DNA of 64,000 bases from Alphaproteobacteria bacterium (lineage in GTDB: Bacteria > Pseudomonadota > Alphaproteobacteria > Rs-D84). The position numbers and the translations under genes are program-made. Under the pieces are notes generated by a model, which did no database searches, had not been told where the DNA came from, and saw only the letters and a program-made list of their open reading frames with translations. How positions within the stretch are numbered: the stretch's first letter is position 1; the number at the start of each line of letters is the position of its first letter. The stretch lies in assembly GCA_017642585.1 (NCBI GenBank), contig JAGCOR010000005.1, positions 54,053 to 118,052 of the forward strand, read 5' to 3'. This document shows, one piece after another, positions 18,116-27,923 of the stretch.

Positions 18116-19882
18116 ATGATAGATACAGAAGTTGCACGCACTTTTGACAGACGTAGTGCCTTGTTTTTAACAGGTGGTGTGGCTTTTACTTCTTTTTTGA
18201 TATTGCGCATGTTACAAATGCAGGTGTTTAATTACAAAGAATACACAAAAAAAAGCGAACATAATTCATTTAGAACCCAGGCTATAATTGCACAGCGTGG
18301 CAATATATTATCTGAATCTGGGTCAATAATTTCCCGCGATACACAAACATACAGAATTTACGTTATACCAGAAGAAACGAACGATTTAGATGGTTTAATA
18401 GAAACTGTAAAAAATGATTTGAACCTGCGTAAAAAAACCGTTGATAGAATTTGGCGAACAATAAAAAAACAAAAAGCTTTTCAACCTGTTTTAATCAGTG
18501 AAAATTCAAATTGGAATACATTGGCACGTTTGGCTGCTAAAAATATTCCAGGCCTGCACGTAAACACAGGCTTTTCCCGCGTATACGAAATGGGACCTGC
18601 GGGTGCACAAATATTTGGTTATGTTGGTGCCCCTAAAAAACCGGTTCCAAATGCACCATTTTTTACAACGGGTATAAATGGTCTGGAAAAAAGATTTAAT
18701 GACAATATCGCCGGCACAATGGGACAAAGTGTCTTGATTGCTAATGCTGTGGGACGAATCACAGGCGAAGATAAAACACAGTATATTTCACCTATACCTG
18801 GTCATGATTTAAAAACAACTATTCGTGATAATATACAAAAAATTTTATATGATTCTTTAACTATGAATCGTGCGGGTTGTGGTGTTGTTTTAGATATAGA
18901 AACAGGTGCTATATTGGCAATGGCTTCGACCCCCAGTTTTGATCCAAATAATTTTAGAACAGATGATGGCGAAGAATACATTTCTTCACTTTTAACAGAT
19001 GTTGCAAAACCATTTATGAATAAAACCATTGAGGGTTTATATCCACCTGGATCTACATTCAAAATTGTGGTGGCTTTGGCAGCGTTGGAAAGTGGCGCGA
19101 TAACCCCGAAAGAAAAAATCTTTTGTCGTGGATATTGGGAATATGGAAATCATAAATATCATTGCTGGGAAAAAAAGGGTCATGGTTGGGTTGATTTGGC
19201 TGGCGCATTAAAACATTCTTGTGACGTATATTTTTATCAGGTTGCCCTGCGTATAGGTATAGATGCAATTAAACAAATGGCATTAAAATTGGGTTTAAAT
19301 CAAAAATATATGGATGATGTTTTGGCACATGAAATGGCTGGTGTTATACCTGACAGATATTGGAAAGAACAAAACATAGGTTCTTCGTGGGTTCATGGGG
19401 ATACAGTTATTTCCGGCATTGGCCAAGGATTCATCCTGACAAATTGTTTGCAATTGGCCGTGATGATGGCACGCGTTGCATCCAACAAACAGGTTGTGCC
19501 CCATTTGATTTACAGCAATTCAAATCCTGGTTTTGCGGACCTTGGTATCCAAGAGAAAAATTTAAGATTTGTATTAAATGGTTTGGAACAGGTTACCCAA
19601 AAAGGTGGTACCGCATCGGGCAGTGCTATAAATGTTAACGGCAAAAAAATGGGTGGCAAAACAGGAACATCCCAGGTTCGTAATATTTCAAAATCTGAAC
19701 GAGAAAAGGGCGTTTTAACAACCGAACAATTAAAATGGAATTTACGAAATCATGGTTTATTTGTGGGGTACGCCCCAACAAAAGACCCAAAATATGCCGT
19801 ATGCATAATAATGGAACACGCAGGTGGCAGCAGTCCTGCCGCACGTGCAACCGCAAGAATTATGAAGGAATTATTAAAATAA
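18116..19882 (+). CDS. mrdA: penicillin-binding protein 2 (elongasome transpeptidase)
   Basis: PBP2 (588 aa) crosslinks peptidoglycan during cell elongation. A single N-terminal membrane anchor (about residues 16-36) is followed by a dimerisation domain. The transpeptidase motifs are SxxK at Ser313-Lys316 (PPGSTFK), an SCD motif corresponding to SxN, and KTG at about 515-517 (GGKTGTSQ). The gene lies between mreD and rodA with almost no spacing, so the four are one operon. Confidence 0.96.
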   Translation: MIDTEVARTFDRRSALFLTGGVAFTSFLILRMLQMQVFNYKEYTKKSEHNSFRTQAIIAQRGNILSESGSIISRDTQTYRIYVIPEETNDLDGLIETVKNDLNLRKKTVDRIWRTIKKQKAFQPVLISENSNWNTLARLAAKNIPGLHVNTGFSRVYEMGPAGAQIFGYVGAPKKPVPNAPFFTTGINGLEKRFNDNIAGTMGQSVLIANAVGRITGEDKTQYISPIPGHDLKTTIRDNIQKILYDSLTMNRAGCGVVLDIETGAILAMASTPSFDPNNFRTDDGEEYISSLLTDVAKPFMNKTIEGLYPPGSTFKIVVALAALESGAITPKEKIFCRGYWEYGNHKYHCWEKKGHGWVDLAGALKHSCDVYFYQVALRIGIDAIKQMALKLGLNQKYMDDVLAHEMAGVIPDRYWKEQNIGSSWVHGDTVISGIGQGFILTNCLQLAVMMARVASNKQVVPHLIYSNSNPGFADLGIQEKNLRFVLNGLEQVTQKGGTASGSAINVNGKKMGGKTGTSQVRNISKSEREKGVLTTEQLKWNLRNHGLFVGYAPTKDPKYAVCIIMEHAGGSSPAARATARIMKELLK

Positions 19883-19883
19883 A

Positions 19884-21029
19884 ATGTCAACAACAACACG
19901 TGTTTCTAATGCTAATATGATGACTTTCGGTGAAAAGCTGTCGCGTTTTTCATGGGTATTATTTATTCCTATGTGTGTTGTTTTAATTTTGTCTTTGGTT
20001 GTATTGTTCAGTGCGGGTGGTGGTTCATGGCATCCCTTTGCTATGTCCCAATTATTAAAAATTATGTTGGGTATGTTTATCTTCTTCTTGGTGGCTTTTT
20101 CAAACATCAAATTTTGGATAAAAACAGCATATTTTTGGTATGCAATCGCGCTGATTTTGGTTTTATTGGTAACTTTTGTTGGTAATGTAGGTATGGGCGC
20201 ACAAAGATGGCTGTCGCTTGGGTTTATAAATTTACAACCATCTGAAATCATAAAGCCTATGTTGGTTTTGGCGCTGGCGCGTTATTTTGCATGGAAAAAT
20301 TCAGTTGAATTATTACAGATAAAAAATTACATAGTCCCAACATTATTGTTGTTGGTTCCTTTTGGTTTAATTTGTGCACAACCCGATCTTGGAACAGGGG
20401 TGTCTTTGGGTTTAATTACACTGGGTATGTTTTATATAGTTGGCGCAAATAAAAAATGGTTTTTAATTGCGTTTGTGTTGGGTTTATTGTCTTTGCCTGC
20501 GGTTTGGTATGGTGCGATGCACGATTATCAACGCGACAGAATTATAACCTTTTTGAATCCAGACAAAGATTCCAAGGGTGCGGGTTATCAAATAAACCAG
20601 GCAAAAATTGCATTTGGTTCGGGGGGAATAATCGGCAAAGGTTATTTATCTGGAACACAATCTCAACAATCATTTTTACCTGAAAAACAAACTGATTTTA
20701 TATTCACTATGTTGGGTGAAGAATTTGGGTTTATAGGTGCGTTTATTTTATTAACAATATATACATTTATAGTTGCTATTTTATTCTGGTGCGCTAAAAC
20801 CTGCAGAAATCGTTTTGGTCAATTGGTCTGTTTCGGTTTTATGTTGAACTTTTTCGTTTATTATTTTATAAATATATCCATGGTATTGGGATTGGCACCA
20901 ACAGTTGGTGTTCCTTTACCGCTTATGTCTTTTGGTGGCAGCAGTTTGATATCTTTACTTTTTGGTTTTGGATTATGTCAAAATGCACACATATACAAAG
21001 ACCAACAATTATCATCCAAGGGGTTTTAA
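19884..21029 (+). CDS. rodA: peptidoglycan glycosyltransferase RodA
   Basis: This SEDS-family polymerase (381 aa) works with PBP2 to polymerise lipid II during elongation. About ten hydrophobic segments are visible. The family motifs include GAQRWLSLGFINLQPSE, QPDLGTG, the large periplasmic-loop region with GSGGIIGKGYLSGTQSQ, and LPLMSFGGSS near the C-terminus. It starts 1 nt after mrdA ends. Confidence 0.96.
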   Translation: MSTTTRVSNANMMTFGEKLSRFSWVLFIPMCVVLILSLVVLFSAGGGSWHPFAMSQLLKIMLGMFIFFLVAFSNIKFWIKTAYFWYAIALILVLLVTFVGNVGMGAQRWLSLGFINLQPSEIIKPMLVLALARYFAWKNSVELLQIKNYIVPTLLLLVPFGLICAQPDLGTGVSLGLITLGMFYIVGANKKWFLIAFVLGLLSLPAVWYGAMHDYQRDRIITFLNPDKDSKGAGYQINQAKIAFGSGGIIGKGYLSGTQSQQSFLPEKQTDFIFTMLGEEFGFIGAFILLTIYTFIVAILFWCAKTCRNRFGQLVCFGFMLNFFVYYFINISMVLGLAPTVGVPLPLMSFGGSSLISLLFGFGLCQNAHIYKDQQLSSKGF

Positions 21030-21032
21030 AAA

Positions 21033-23285
21033 ATGAATCTTTTAATCGTAGAATCTCCATCAAAAGCAAAAACTATTGAAAAATATCTGGGTAATGGATG
21101 GCGTGTTGTTGCGTCCATAGGACATGTTCGTGATTTAATTCCAGAATCTGGCAGTGTTGATACAGAACACGATTTTCAACCAAAATGGCAAATTATGCCT
21201 GGCAAAGAAAAACAATTAAAATTAATTACAGATGAATTAAAGAAAGCGGACGCGGTTTATTTGGCATCAGATCCTGATCGTGAAGGGGAAGCAATTGCTT
21301 GGCATATCAATGATATTTTGAATTCCAGAAATGTATTAAAGGGTAAAAAAGTTTATCGTGTCGCGTTCCACGAAATTACAAAAAACGCTATATTGGAAGC
21401 ACTGAAAAATCCACGCGAAATAGATAATAATTTGGTTGATGCATATTTAGTGCGCAGAATCTTAGATTATTTAATTGGTTTTGGTGTATCCCCATTATTA
21501 TGGAAAAGAAATTTGGGTAAATCCGCGGGACGCGTTCAATCTGTGGCTGTGAAATTAGTTGTGGATCGTGAAAAAGAAATTGAAAGTTTTAACCCTGTGG
21601 AATATTGGTCTGTGGCTGCAAATTGTGGCAAAGACAAAAATGAATTTAATGCAAATTTGGTAAAATTCGATGGTGATAAAATTGAAAAATTAACCATTAA
21701 AAACAAAGATATGGTTGATAAAATTTTATCCACAATTGAAACACCATGTGTTGGTCGTGTTTCCCAGATAGAAAAGAAACAGGTTCAACGTCATGCCGCC
21801 GCACCATTTACAACATCTACTCTGCAACAGGAAGCGGCACGTAAATTGCATTTTTCATCTAAACGCACTATGGCAACAGCACAAAAATTGTATGAACAAG
21901 GTTTTATCACATATATGCGTACTGATGCTACTAATTTATCTAAAGAAGCCGTTGATGAAATTCGCGAATATATAACAAAAGAATATGGAAATAAATTTAT
22001 TCCAAATCAACCAAACATATATGTTACAAAATCTAAAAATGCCCAGGAAGCACACGAAGCAATTCGTCCTACACACTTCTTGAATCAAAACGCAGATTTA
22101 TCTGGTGATGAATTGAAATTGTATAATTTGATTTGGAAAAGAACTGTTGCTTGTCAAATGTCAAATGCGATTTTTGATTCTGTGTCTGTGGATATAGATG
22201 TAAAATCTGCAACTTTCCATTGTGTTGGAACAACCCGTATATTTGACGGATTTATGAAAGTTTATATCGAAGATATGGATGATGAAAAAGAAGATGGCGA
22301 AATTAAATTGCCTGAATTAAATATAAATGATGAAATTCAAATTAAATCTTTGATTCCTGAACAACACTTTACTCAACCACCTGCACGATTCACAGAAGCG
22401 TCCCTGGTTAAAAAATTGGAAGAATTAGGAATCGGTCGTCCATCAACATATGCAACTATTATGTCAACAATTGTCGACAGAAAATATGTTGATCAAGATA
22501 AACAACACAGATTCCATCCAACAATTGCTGGTTGGGTTTTGGTTTCTTATTTATCTAATTATTTTAAAGATTTGGTTGATGTTAATTTCACCGCAAAAAC
22601 AGAAGATACATTGGATGATGTATCAAATGGCAAGAAAGATAAATTGTCATCCCTGCAATCTTTCTGGACACCAACAAACGAAACTATTTTGACGGCCAAA
22701 GATATTAAAACCACAGATATTATTGAAAATATAAATGAATTTATGCATTCTCATTTATTCAAAGATGGTTCTGATAAATGTCCAAAATGTGGCGCAAAAT
22801 TGGGTATAAAATTATCTAAATACGGTGCGTTTGTTGGGTGCAGTAATTACCCAAAATGTGATTTTACAATGAAAATTGCTGACGGTTTAGATACAGAAAA
22901 AGAACCTGAACATATGGATGAAACAAAACCACAAACCGAAAAAGATTTGGGCGAAAATATATTTTTCAAAATTGGCAAATATGGTCCATATGTTACAAAT
23001 GGCGAAAAAAATGTTACCGCTAAAAAATATAATTTTGAAACAATTACTTTGGATATTGCTAAAGAATTATTAAGTTCAGAAAAAAAGAAAATCGAACCAA
23101 TAATTTTAGGTAAAAATCCAGAAACAGACAAACCAATTTATTATTATCCAGACGGCAGATATGGTCCATATTTGTCATCTAATCGTGTAAATGTTTCTGT
23201 GAAAGAACAACCCAGTTTATCTGAAGCAATTGATTTAATTAACAGTAAAAAAACAAAAACACCTTTCAAAAAAAGGTCAAAATAA
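21033..23285 (+). CDS. topA: DNA topoisomerase I
   Basis: This type IA topoisomerase (750 aa) relaxes negative supercoils. The Toprim domain opens at residue 1 (LLIVESPSKAKTIEKYL) with the acidic DPDREGEA motif, and the catalytic tyrosine is Tyr294 in TYMRTDAT. After the core there is one C4 zinc finger (CPKCGAKL...CSNYPKC) and two GKYGPY/GRYGPY topoisomerase C-terminal repeats. The gene lies 3 nt after rodA and abuts dnaG. Confidence 0.96.
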   Translation: MNLLIVESPSKAKTIEKYLGNGWRVVASIGHVRDLIPESGSVDTEHDFQPKWQIMPGKEKQLKLITDELKKADAVYLASDPDREGEAIAWHINDILNSRNVLKGKKVYRVAFHEITKNAILEALKNPREIDNNLVDAYLVRRILDYLIGFGVSPLLWKRNLGKSAGRVQSVAVKLVVDREKEIESFNPVEYWSVAANCGKDKNEFNANLVKFDGDKIEKLTIKNKDMVDKILSTIETPCVGRVSQIEKKQVQRHAAAPFTTSTLQQEAARKLHFSSKRTMATAQKLYEQGFITYMRTDATNLSKEAVDEIREYITKEYGNKFIPNQPNIYVTKSKNAQEAHEAIRPTHFLNQNADLSGDELKLYNLIWKRTVACQMSNAIFDSVSVDIDVKSATFHCVGTTRIFDGFMKVYIEDMDDEKEDGEIKLPELNINDEIQIKSLIPEQHFTQPPARFTEASLVKKLEELGIGRPSTYATIMSTIVDRKYVDQDKQHRFHPTIAGWVLVSYLSNYFKDLVDVNFTAKTEDTLDDVSNGKKDKLSSLQSFWTPTNETILTAKDIKTTDIIENINEFMHSHLFKDGSDKCPKCGAKLGIKLSKYGAFVGCSNYPKCDFTMKIADGLDTEKEPEHMDETKPQTEKDLGENIFFKIGKYGPYVTNGEKNVTAKKYNFETITLDIAKELLSSEKKKIEPIILGKNPETDKPIYYYPDGRYGPYLSSNRVNVSVKEQPSLSEAIDLINSKKTKTPFKKRSK

Positions 23286-24920
23286 TTGTCAAAATTTGAT
23301 AATTCTTTTACCGATGAATTAAGACAACGTTTATCCATTGTAGACGTGGTTTCCCGCTGTGTACCGCTTACTAAGAAAGGTCAAAATTATTGGGGATGTT
23401 GTCCATTTCATAATGAAAAAACGCCTTCGTTTTCTGTATCTGAAGAAAAAGGTTTTTATCATTGTTTTGGTTGCAGTGAACATGGTGATATTATTTCTTT
23501 TGTAATGAAATCTGAAAATGTAGATTTCAAAACAGCTATAACCGAATTGGCGGATATGGCTGGAATCAAGGTACCAGAGATAAAACAAAAATCACAAGAA
23601 CAAATCGAAGCAGAACAAACCTATGTAAAAATCACTGAAGACAGCGCAAAAATATATCAAGATTTATTGTATTCTGAATCTGGAAAAATCGCATTAGATT
23701 ATATAAAAAATCGCGGTTTCAGTGATGAAATGATAAAAAAATATAAAATTGGTTATGCACCAAAAAACAATATTATTTCGTCCCATTTTGTAAATATTAA
23801 ATCAGACAAATTGGTCGCAACAGGTTTGGTGCGTATTGGTAATTATGGCCCATATGATTTCTTTCGTGATAAATTGATGTTTCCTATATTCAATGCACAT
23901 AATCAAATTGTTGCGTTTTCTGGACGATCCTTGGATGGTTCTGAACCAAAATATATAAATACGACAGATACAGAATTATTCCACAAACGTCAAACTATAT
24001 TTGGTTTTAATTTTGCACGTGATGCAATTCATCGTCAAAACAGAACAATTATAGTCGAAGGTCAAATAGATGCAATTCAAATGCAAAATCACGGGTTCCC
24101 AGAAACCGTTGCACCATTGGGAACCGCATTAACCGAAGATCATATTGCGATTATTTGCAAAGCAAACAGAAATATTACATTTTGTTTTGATGGTGATGCC
24201 GCAGGACAAAAAGCTGCTGTCAGGGCGTGTATTTTGGTTTTACCGTTTTTGCGCGATAACAGTGACGTTCGTTTTGCTTTCGTAACTGGTGGAAAAGATC
24301 CAGACGAAGTTTTAAAAACACATGGCGAATCTGCTATGCGGGAAATTATTAACAAATCTGTCCCTTTGATTGATTTTTTGTGGGACAGCGCAAATAAAAA
24401 TTATTTAATAAATACTCCGGGGGGCAGAACCCAAGCGGAAAAATTTTTGAAAGATTGTACATCTAAAATCAAAGATAAAATTTTCCAAAATGAAATAGAA
24501 CAAGATTATAACAATCGAAAATTTAATCAATGGCATAAATGGAAACAACAAAAATATACACCCGAAATTGATATTCCAGATATAGATACTATGACGTCAC
24601 AAATTGTAAAATCTGTGGTTCAAACATATCCAGAATTGGCCGAAAAACACATGGATTTTTTAACAACATTAAATATATCTTTTGATGAAGATGTTGAAAA
24701 AACAGATTTAAGTTTGGCTGACGCAGAAAAATTTATTGCATCTCTAAAATTACAAAGATATATATCAAAATTAAATAAAGAAAAAGAAGATATTATAAAT
24801 GATGGTTTTAAAACCAATAAATCTGGTGAAGAAATCACAGAATTAACCAATCAAATCAATATCAAAATAAATGAAGCCAAAGAAAAACTTGATATGTTAT
24901 TTGATATAGAAGATAAATAA
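23286..24920 (+). CDS. dnaG: DNA primase
   Basis: DnaG (544 aa) makes RNA primers at the replication fork. The N-terminal CHC2 zinc finger is at about 37-61 (CCPFHNEKTPSFSV...HCFGC), followed by the Toprim core with IIVEGQIDAIQ and FCFDGDAAG. The C-terminal helicase-binding domain is short, making the protein 40-60 residues smaller than typical. The start is TTG at 23286, directly after the topA stop, with AAAGG about 10 nt upstream inside topA. Confidence 0.94.
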   Translation: MSKFDNSFTDELRQRLSIVDVVSRCVPLTKKGQNYWGCCPFHNEKTPSFSVSEEKGFYHCFGCSEHGDIISFVMKSENVDFKTAITELADMAGIKVPEIKQKSQEQIEAEQTYVKITEDSAKIYQDLLYSESGKIALDYIKNRGFSDEMIKKYKIGYAPKNNIISSHFVNIKSDKLVATGLVRIGNYGPYDFFRDKLMFPIFNAHNQIVAFSGRSLDGSEPKYINTTDTELFHKRQTIFGFNFARDAIHRQNRTIIVEGQIDAIQMQNHGFPETVAPLGTALTEDHIAIICKANRNITFCFDGDAAGQKAAVRACILVLPFLRDNSDVRFAFVTGGKDPDEVLKTHGESAMREIINKSVPLIDFLWDSANKNYLINTPGGRTQAEKFLKDCTSKIKDKIFQNEIEQDYNNRKFNQWHKWKQQKYTPEIDIPDIDTMTSQIVKSVVQTYPELAEKHMDFLTTLNISFDEDVEKTDLSLADAEKFIASLKLQRYISKLNKEKEDIINDGFKTNKSGEEITELTNQINIKINEAKEKLDMLFDIEDK

Positions 24921-24921
24921 T

Positions 24922-25515
24922 TTATCTTTGTTGGGTTTTTATAATTTTCAAAAGATTATCAGCTATTTTTTTCGTAGTATGTTGACTTGCTAAAAATGAA
25001 ATTAAAAAAGATATTGCTACACATATAAAAATATAGATTTCGGCTGGTTGTATTGCATTATATAAATCTTTCCAATATACATTTATAACAAAATTTGCAA
25101 CAGCCATAAACATCGCTATTTTTCCTGTGTATTTTCCACTTAAAAATAATGCGCGATCTATTTTAACCTGTTTTGATACCTTCTTTAAAATATCTTTTTG
25201 TTCATCTGTCATTTCGTCGGTTAAATTTTTCTTTTCGGCATTTTCAAACACATTTAAATTATTTAATTTTGTACGTGAAATATAAGCACAAACCGACAGA
25301 TTTAAATATTTTGATATAAGATCAGCATATTCTTCTATGATTTCATTGTCTGGTTCAGAATAATTTAACATATCCCATTTAGTTTTAATATCTATAAAAT
25401 CTTCTTTTGTATAATTTTTTGATAACATATCATCAACACTGGTTGTTTTTAATTTTTCCAACTTTTCTTCAACCAGTTTTTGTTGATATATTATTGTCTT
25501 GAACATATCTGCCAT
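24922..25515 (-). CDS. hypothetical two-helix membrane protein, 197 aa
   Basis: The family is not recognised. The N-terminal 130 residues are charged and helix- or coiled-coil-prone, followed by two closely spaced membrane segments (about 130-150 and 158-180) and a short basic tail. An AAAGG ribosome-binding site precedes the start. It converges on dnaG with 1 nt between stops and is separated from ychF by a terminator, so it is its own unit. Confidence 0.6.
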   Translation of the reverse strand: MADMFKTIIYQQKLVEEKLEKLKTTSVDDMLSKNYTKEDFIDIKTKWDMLNYSEPDNEIIEEYADLISKYLNLSVCAYISRTKLNNLNVFENAEKKNLTDEMTDEQKDILKKVSKQVKIDRALFLSGKYTGKIAMFMAVANFVINVYWKDLYNAIQPAEIYIFICVAISFLISFLASQHTTKKIADNLLKIIKTQQR

Positions 25516-25529
25516 TATTATAAACCTTT

Positions 25530-25573
25530 GAAAAAAATACCGGCTTTTTTTAAGAAAATACCGGTATTTTTAT
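25530..25573 (-). terminator. terminator after ychF
   Basis: AATACCGG and CCGGTATT form an 8-bp stem around an AT-rich loop that can itself pair. On the minus strand the hairpin is followed by TTTTTTT. Confidence 0.7.
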
Positions 25574-25574
25574 A

Positions 25575-26654
25575 TTAAACATTAAACAAGAAATGGCATA
25601 TATCACCATCTTGCATAACATATTCTTTGCCGACCAGGCGCATTTTTCCGGCTTCTTTAACAGCAACTTCACCACCATATTGTAAATAATCAGATGGGGA
25701 AATTATTTCTGCACGAATAAACCCGCGTTCAAAATCACTGTGGATTTTGCCGGCGGCCTGGGGTGCGGTCATACCTTTGGTAATTGTCCAAGCATGCGCT
25801 TCTTTTGGGCCAACTGTATAAAAGGTTTGTAAACCAAGTGTATCATAACCTGTGTGTATAACCTGATCCAGACCTGATTCATTTAACCCCAGTTCATTTA
25901 AAAACATTTTTCTTTCTTCAACATCAACTATTTGGGCTATTTCCATTTCTATTTTTGAAGAAATTATCAACACAGGTGCTTTGTTTGAATATTTTTCACG
26001 AACTAAATCTGAATATTTATTACCAGTACTGGCGGCGGCTTCTTCCACGTTACATACATAAATTACCGGCTTTTTCGTTAATAAATTAAAAGGTGTGGCA
26101 TCTGTTTCTTGATCGCGCGCCGGAACAGATTTTTCAAGTTGTGATTTAATAGATGTGGCATCAGCTAATAATTTAGCAGCATTTTTATCTTGGCCATGAA
26201 CTTTTTTTTCTAACTTTTTAATTTGATTATCCAAACTTTCAATATCCGCCAACATTAATTCTGTTTCAATTGTTTCAATATCACTTAAAGGATCTATTTT
26301 TCCATTTACATGAACAATATCATCATTTTCAAAACAACGAACAACATGAATTATCGCGTCTGTTTCTAAAATATTAGATAAAAATTTATTTCCCAGGCCT
26401 TCACCACTGGATGCACCTTTGACCAGACCTGCAATATCAACTATTTCCAATTGTGTTGGTATAATACGTTCGGCACCTGCGACCTTGGCCAGATTTAACA
26501 AAGTACTGTCTGGAACAACTACACGGCCGGTATTTGGCTCTATTGTGCAAAAAGGATAATTTTGCGCATCAGCCGCGGCACTTTGTGTTAATGCATTAAA
26601 CAAGGTAGATTTTCCAACATTTGGTAAACCAACAATTCCACAATTAAATCCCAT
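25575..26654 (-). CDS. ychF: ribosome-binding ATPase YchF
   Basis: This OBG-family P-loop ATPase (359 aa) associates with ribosomes and modulates stress responses. The Walker A motif GLPNVGKST is at residues 9-17, switch II is DIAGLVKGAS, and the G4 position reads NVEE rather than NKxD, the hallmark of YchF's ATP preference. The C-terminal TGS domain is present. It is transcribed divergently from the SufD-like gene. Confidence 0.96.
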   Translation of the reverse strand: MGFNCGIVGLPNVGKSTLFNALTQSAAADAQNYPFCTIEPNTGRVVVPDSTLLNLAKVAGAERIIPTQLEIVDIAGLVKGASSGEGLGNKFLSNILETDAIIHVVRCFENDDIVHVNGKIDPLSDIETIETELMLADIESLDNQIKKLEKKVHGQDKNAAKLLADATSIKSQLEKSVPARDQETDATPFNLLTKKPVIYVCNVEEAAASTGNKYSDLVREKYSNKAPVLIISSKIEMEIAQIVDVEERKMFLNELGLNESGLDQVIHTGYDTLGLQTFYTVGPKEAHAWTITKGMTAPQAAGKIHSDFERGFIRAEIISPSDYLQYGGEVAVKEAGKMRLVGKEYVMQDGDICHFLFNV

Positions 26655-26731
26655 ATCTTTTCACCAATTTTTTATTTGTTTTCAAATTTTTTTATTTTAA
26701 TATGTTTTATATATCAACATCAGGATTAAAT

Positions 26732-27430
26732 ATGTCATACCTTTGGCAAGAATTCAATATAAAAACATTTCAGGCGGAAACTTTGGTTTTTCGTAATGGT
26801 GTTTTTTGCGATGAATTATCTGATTATGAAAATATAGTATATGATGCTGATAAAAATATAATATCGATAGATAAAACACCAAAATTACCAATTCATATTA
26901 TATATGTTGGTGAAATAACCGGTGATATTAATTTAAATATAGGTGTATTATCAGAAAATACAAAGGTTGTTTTGACCACAAAAATAAAAAATAAAAAGCC
27001 GGCCTTTTTGAATATTTTTATCAAAAACACCGGGAAAAATAGTTTATTTGATGGGCAAATTGTTGCGCAAAATCATAATAACCTGAAAATTGATGTAAAT
27101 TGTAATCATTTATGTGAAAATACCGGTATTTTTGTAAAAACACGTGTTTTAGCACATAAAAATTCGACAACTATATTAAATGGTTATGCAAACATAGAAA
27201 AAAATATGGAAAATTGTGATTCAGATATATCTTTTTCTGTGATGGCAGATGAAAACGCAAAAATTCAAATGAAACCTGTTCAGTATATAAAATCTGTTCC
27301 AAACAGTGCTAAACATTCTGCATCTTTGTATAAACCAAATGATAACCAAATAATCTATTTACGTAACGCGGGATTATCTACATCTGAAATTCAAGATGTA
27401 TTCAAGGAAGCGTTTTTATCAAATGAATAA
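26732..27430 (+). CDS. short SufD-like Fe-S assembly scaffold protein
   Basis: The 232-aa product ends in the block characteristic of SufB/SufD proteins: a conserved hydrophobic beta-solenoid part, then HSAS...NDNQIIYLRNAGLS, matching the usual HGA...DEEQLFYLRSRGL, and a helical ...EAFL tail. SufD works with SufB and SufC in iron-sulfur cluster assembly. The protein is well under typical SufD length (about 400 aa) and lacks the N-terminal domain. No sufB, sufC or sufS is adjacent. The start at 26732 has AGGA upstream, while an earlier ATG at 26702 has none. Confidence 0.7.
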   Translation: MSYLWQEFNIKTFQAETLVFRNGVFCDELSDYENIVYDADKNIISIDKTPKLPIHIIYVGEITGDINLNIGVLSENTKVVLTTKIKNKKPAFLNIFIKNTGKNSLFDGQIVAQNHNNLKIDVNCNHLCENTGIFVKTRVLAHKNSTTILNGYANIEKNMENCDSDISFSVMADENAKIQMKPVQYIKSVPNSAKHSASLYKPNDNQIIYLRNAGLSTSEIQDVFKEAFLSNE

Positions 27431-27456
27431 AAAAATACCCGTTAAAAACGGGCTAA
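27431..27456 (-). terminator. terminator after rpmJ
   Basis: CCCGTT/AACGGG is followed on the minus strand by TATTTTTTTAT. It lies between the converging SufD-like and rpmJ genes and may also act weakly on the plus strand. Confidence 0.65.
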
Positions 27457-27476
27457 AAAATATCATCCAATTGGAC

Positions 27477-27611
27477 TTATTTTCTTTTGAATCCTTGCTT
27501 TGCCTTTAATTTTGGGTTTGCAGGATCAATTAAAATAACCTGTTTACCACGGCGAATTTGTTTAATGTTACCGCGTTTTTTCCAAGCTTTTAAAGAACTT
27601 AAAAATTTCAT
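27477..27611 (-). CDS. rpmJ: 50S ribosomal protein L36, zinc-independent type
   Basis: This 44-aa gene reads MKFLSSLKAWKKRGN at its start, then IRRGK, and ends in a basic tail. That matches the L36 family (MKVxSSLK...RRRGKVYVI...NPRxKARQ). The zinc-binding Cys/His residues of the standard protein are absent, as in the C-minus paralogue that replaces it when zinc is scarce. AAGGA lies 7 nt upstream. The pattern is clear despite the short length. Confidence 0.85.
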   Translation of the reverse strand: MKFLSSLKAWKKRGNIKQIRRGKQVILIDPANPKLKAKQGFKRK

Positions 27612-27923
27612 ATCAAAATCCTTTTTGCTGGCTTATTATAAACCAGTTTTATAAAAAATCAAATATTTATTATAATTATTTGTTGTTTTTATTGGACCTG
27701 TTTATTTTGTTAAAAACCCGAATTAACTTTTTATAAACAAATTTTCAACAAAAAAATCCAAGTTTTTTGCGGATATTTTAAATTTGTTGATATTTTAATA
27801 CACCTATTCAAATTGTTAAAAAATAAGCAGTTTTTTATATATTAAACAAAAATCATTGTTTTTACTTTTATGCTTGTTGAGAAAAGTTGAAATTGATATA
27901 ATAAATACATCGGGAGAGGGATT
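27612..27923. other. AT-rich intergenic region upstream of virB3
   Basis: This stretch of about 310 nt between divergent genes contains the virB3 promoter at its right end and otherwise only AT-rich sequence with runs of A and T. No tRNA, ORF with a ribosome-binding site, or clear DnaA-box cluster is seen. It may hold binding sites that cannot be named. Confidence 0.6.
27874..27902 (+). promoter_or_regulatory. promoter of virB3-virB4
   Basis: TTGTTG (27874-27879) is 17 nt from a perfect TATAAT (27897-27902), with a GGGAGAGGG ribosome-binding site following before the TTG start. Confidence 0.65.

Noticed and set aside
27612..27923. AT-rich intergenic region considered as a replication origin
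   Set aside because: No cluster of DnaA boxes (TTATNCACA) is visible, and the neighbours are not the usual origin genes.
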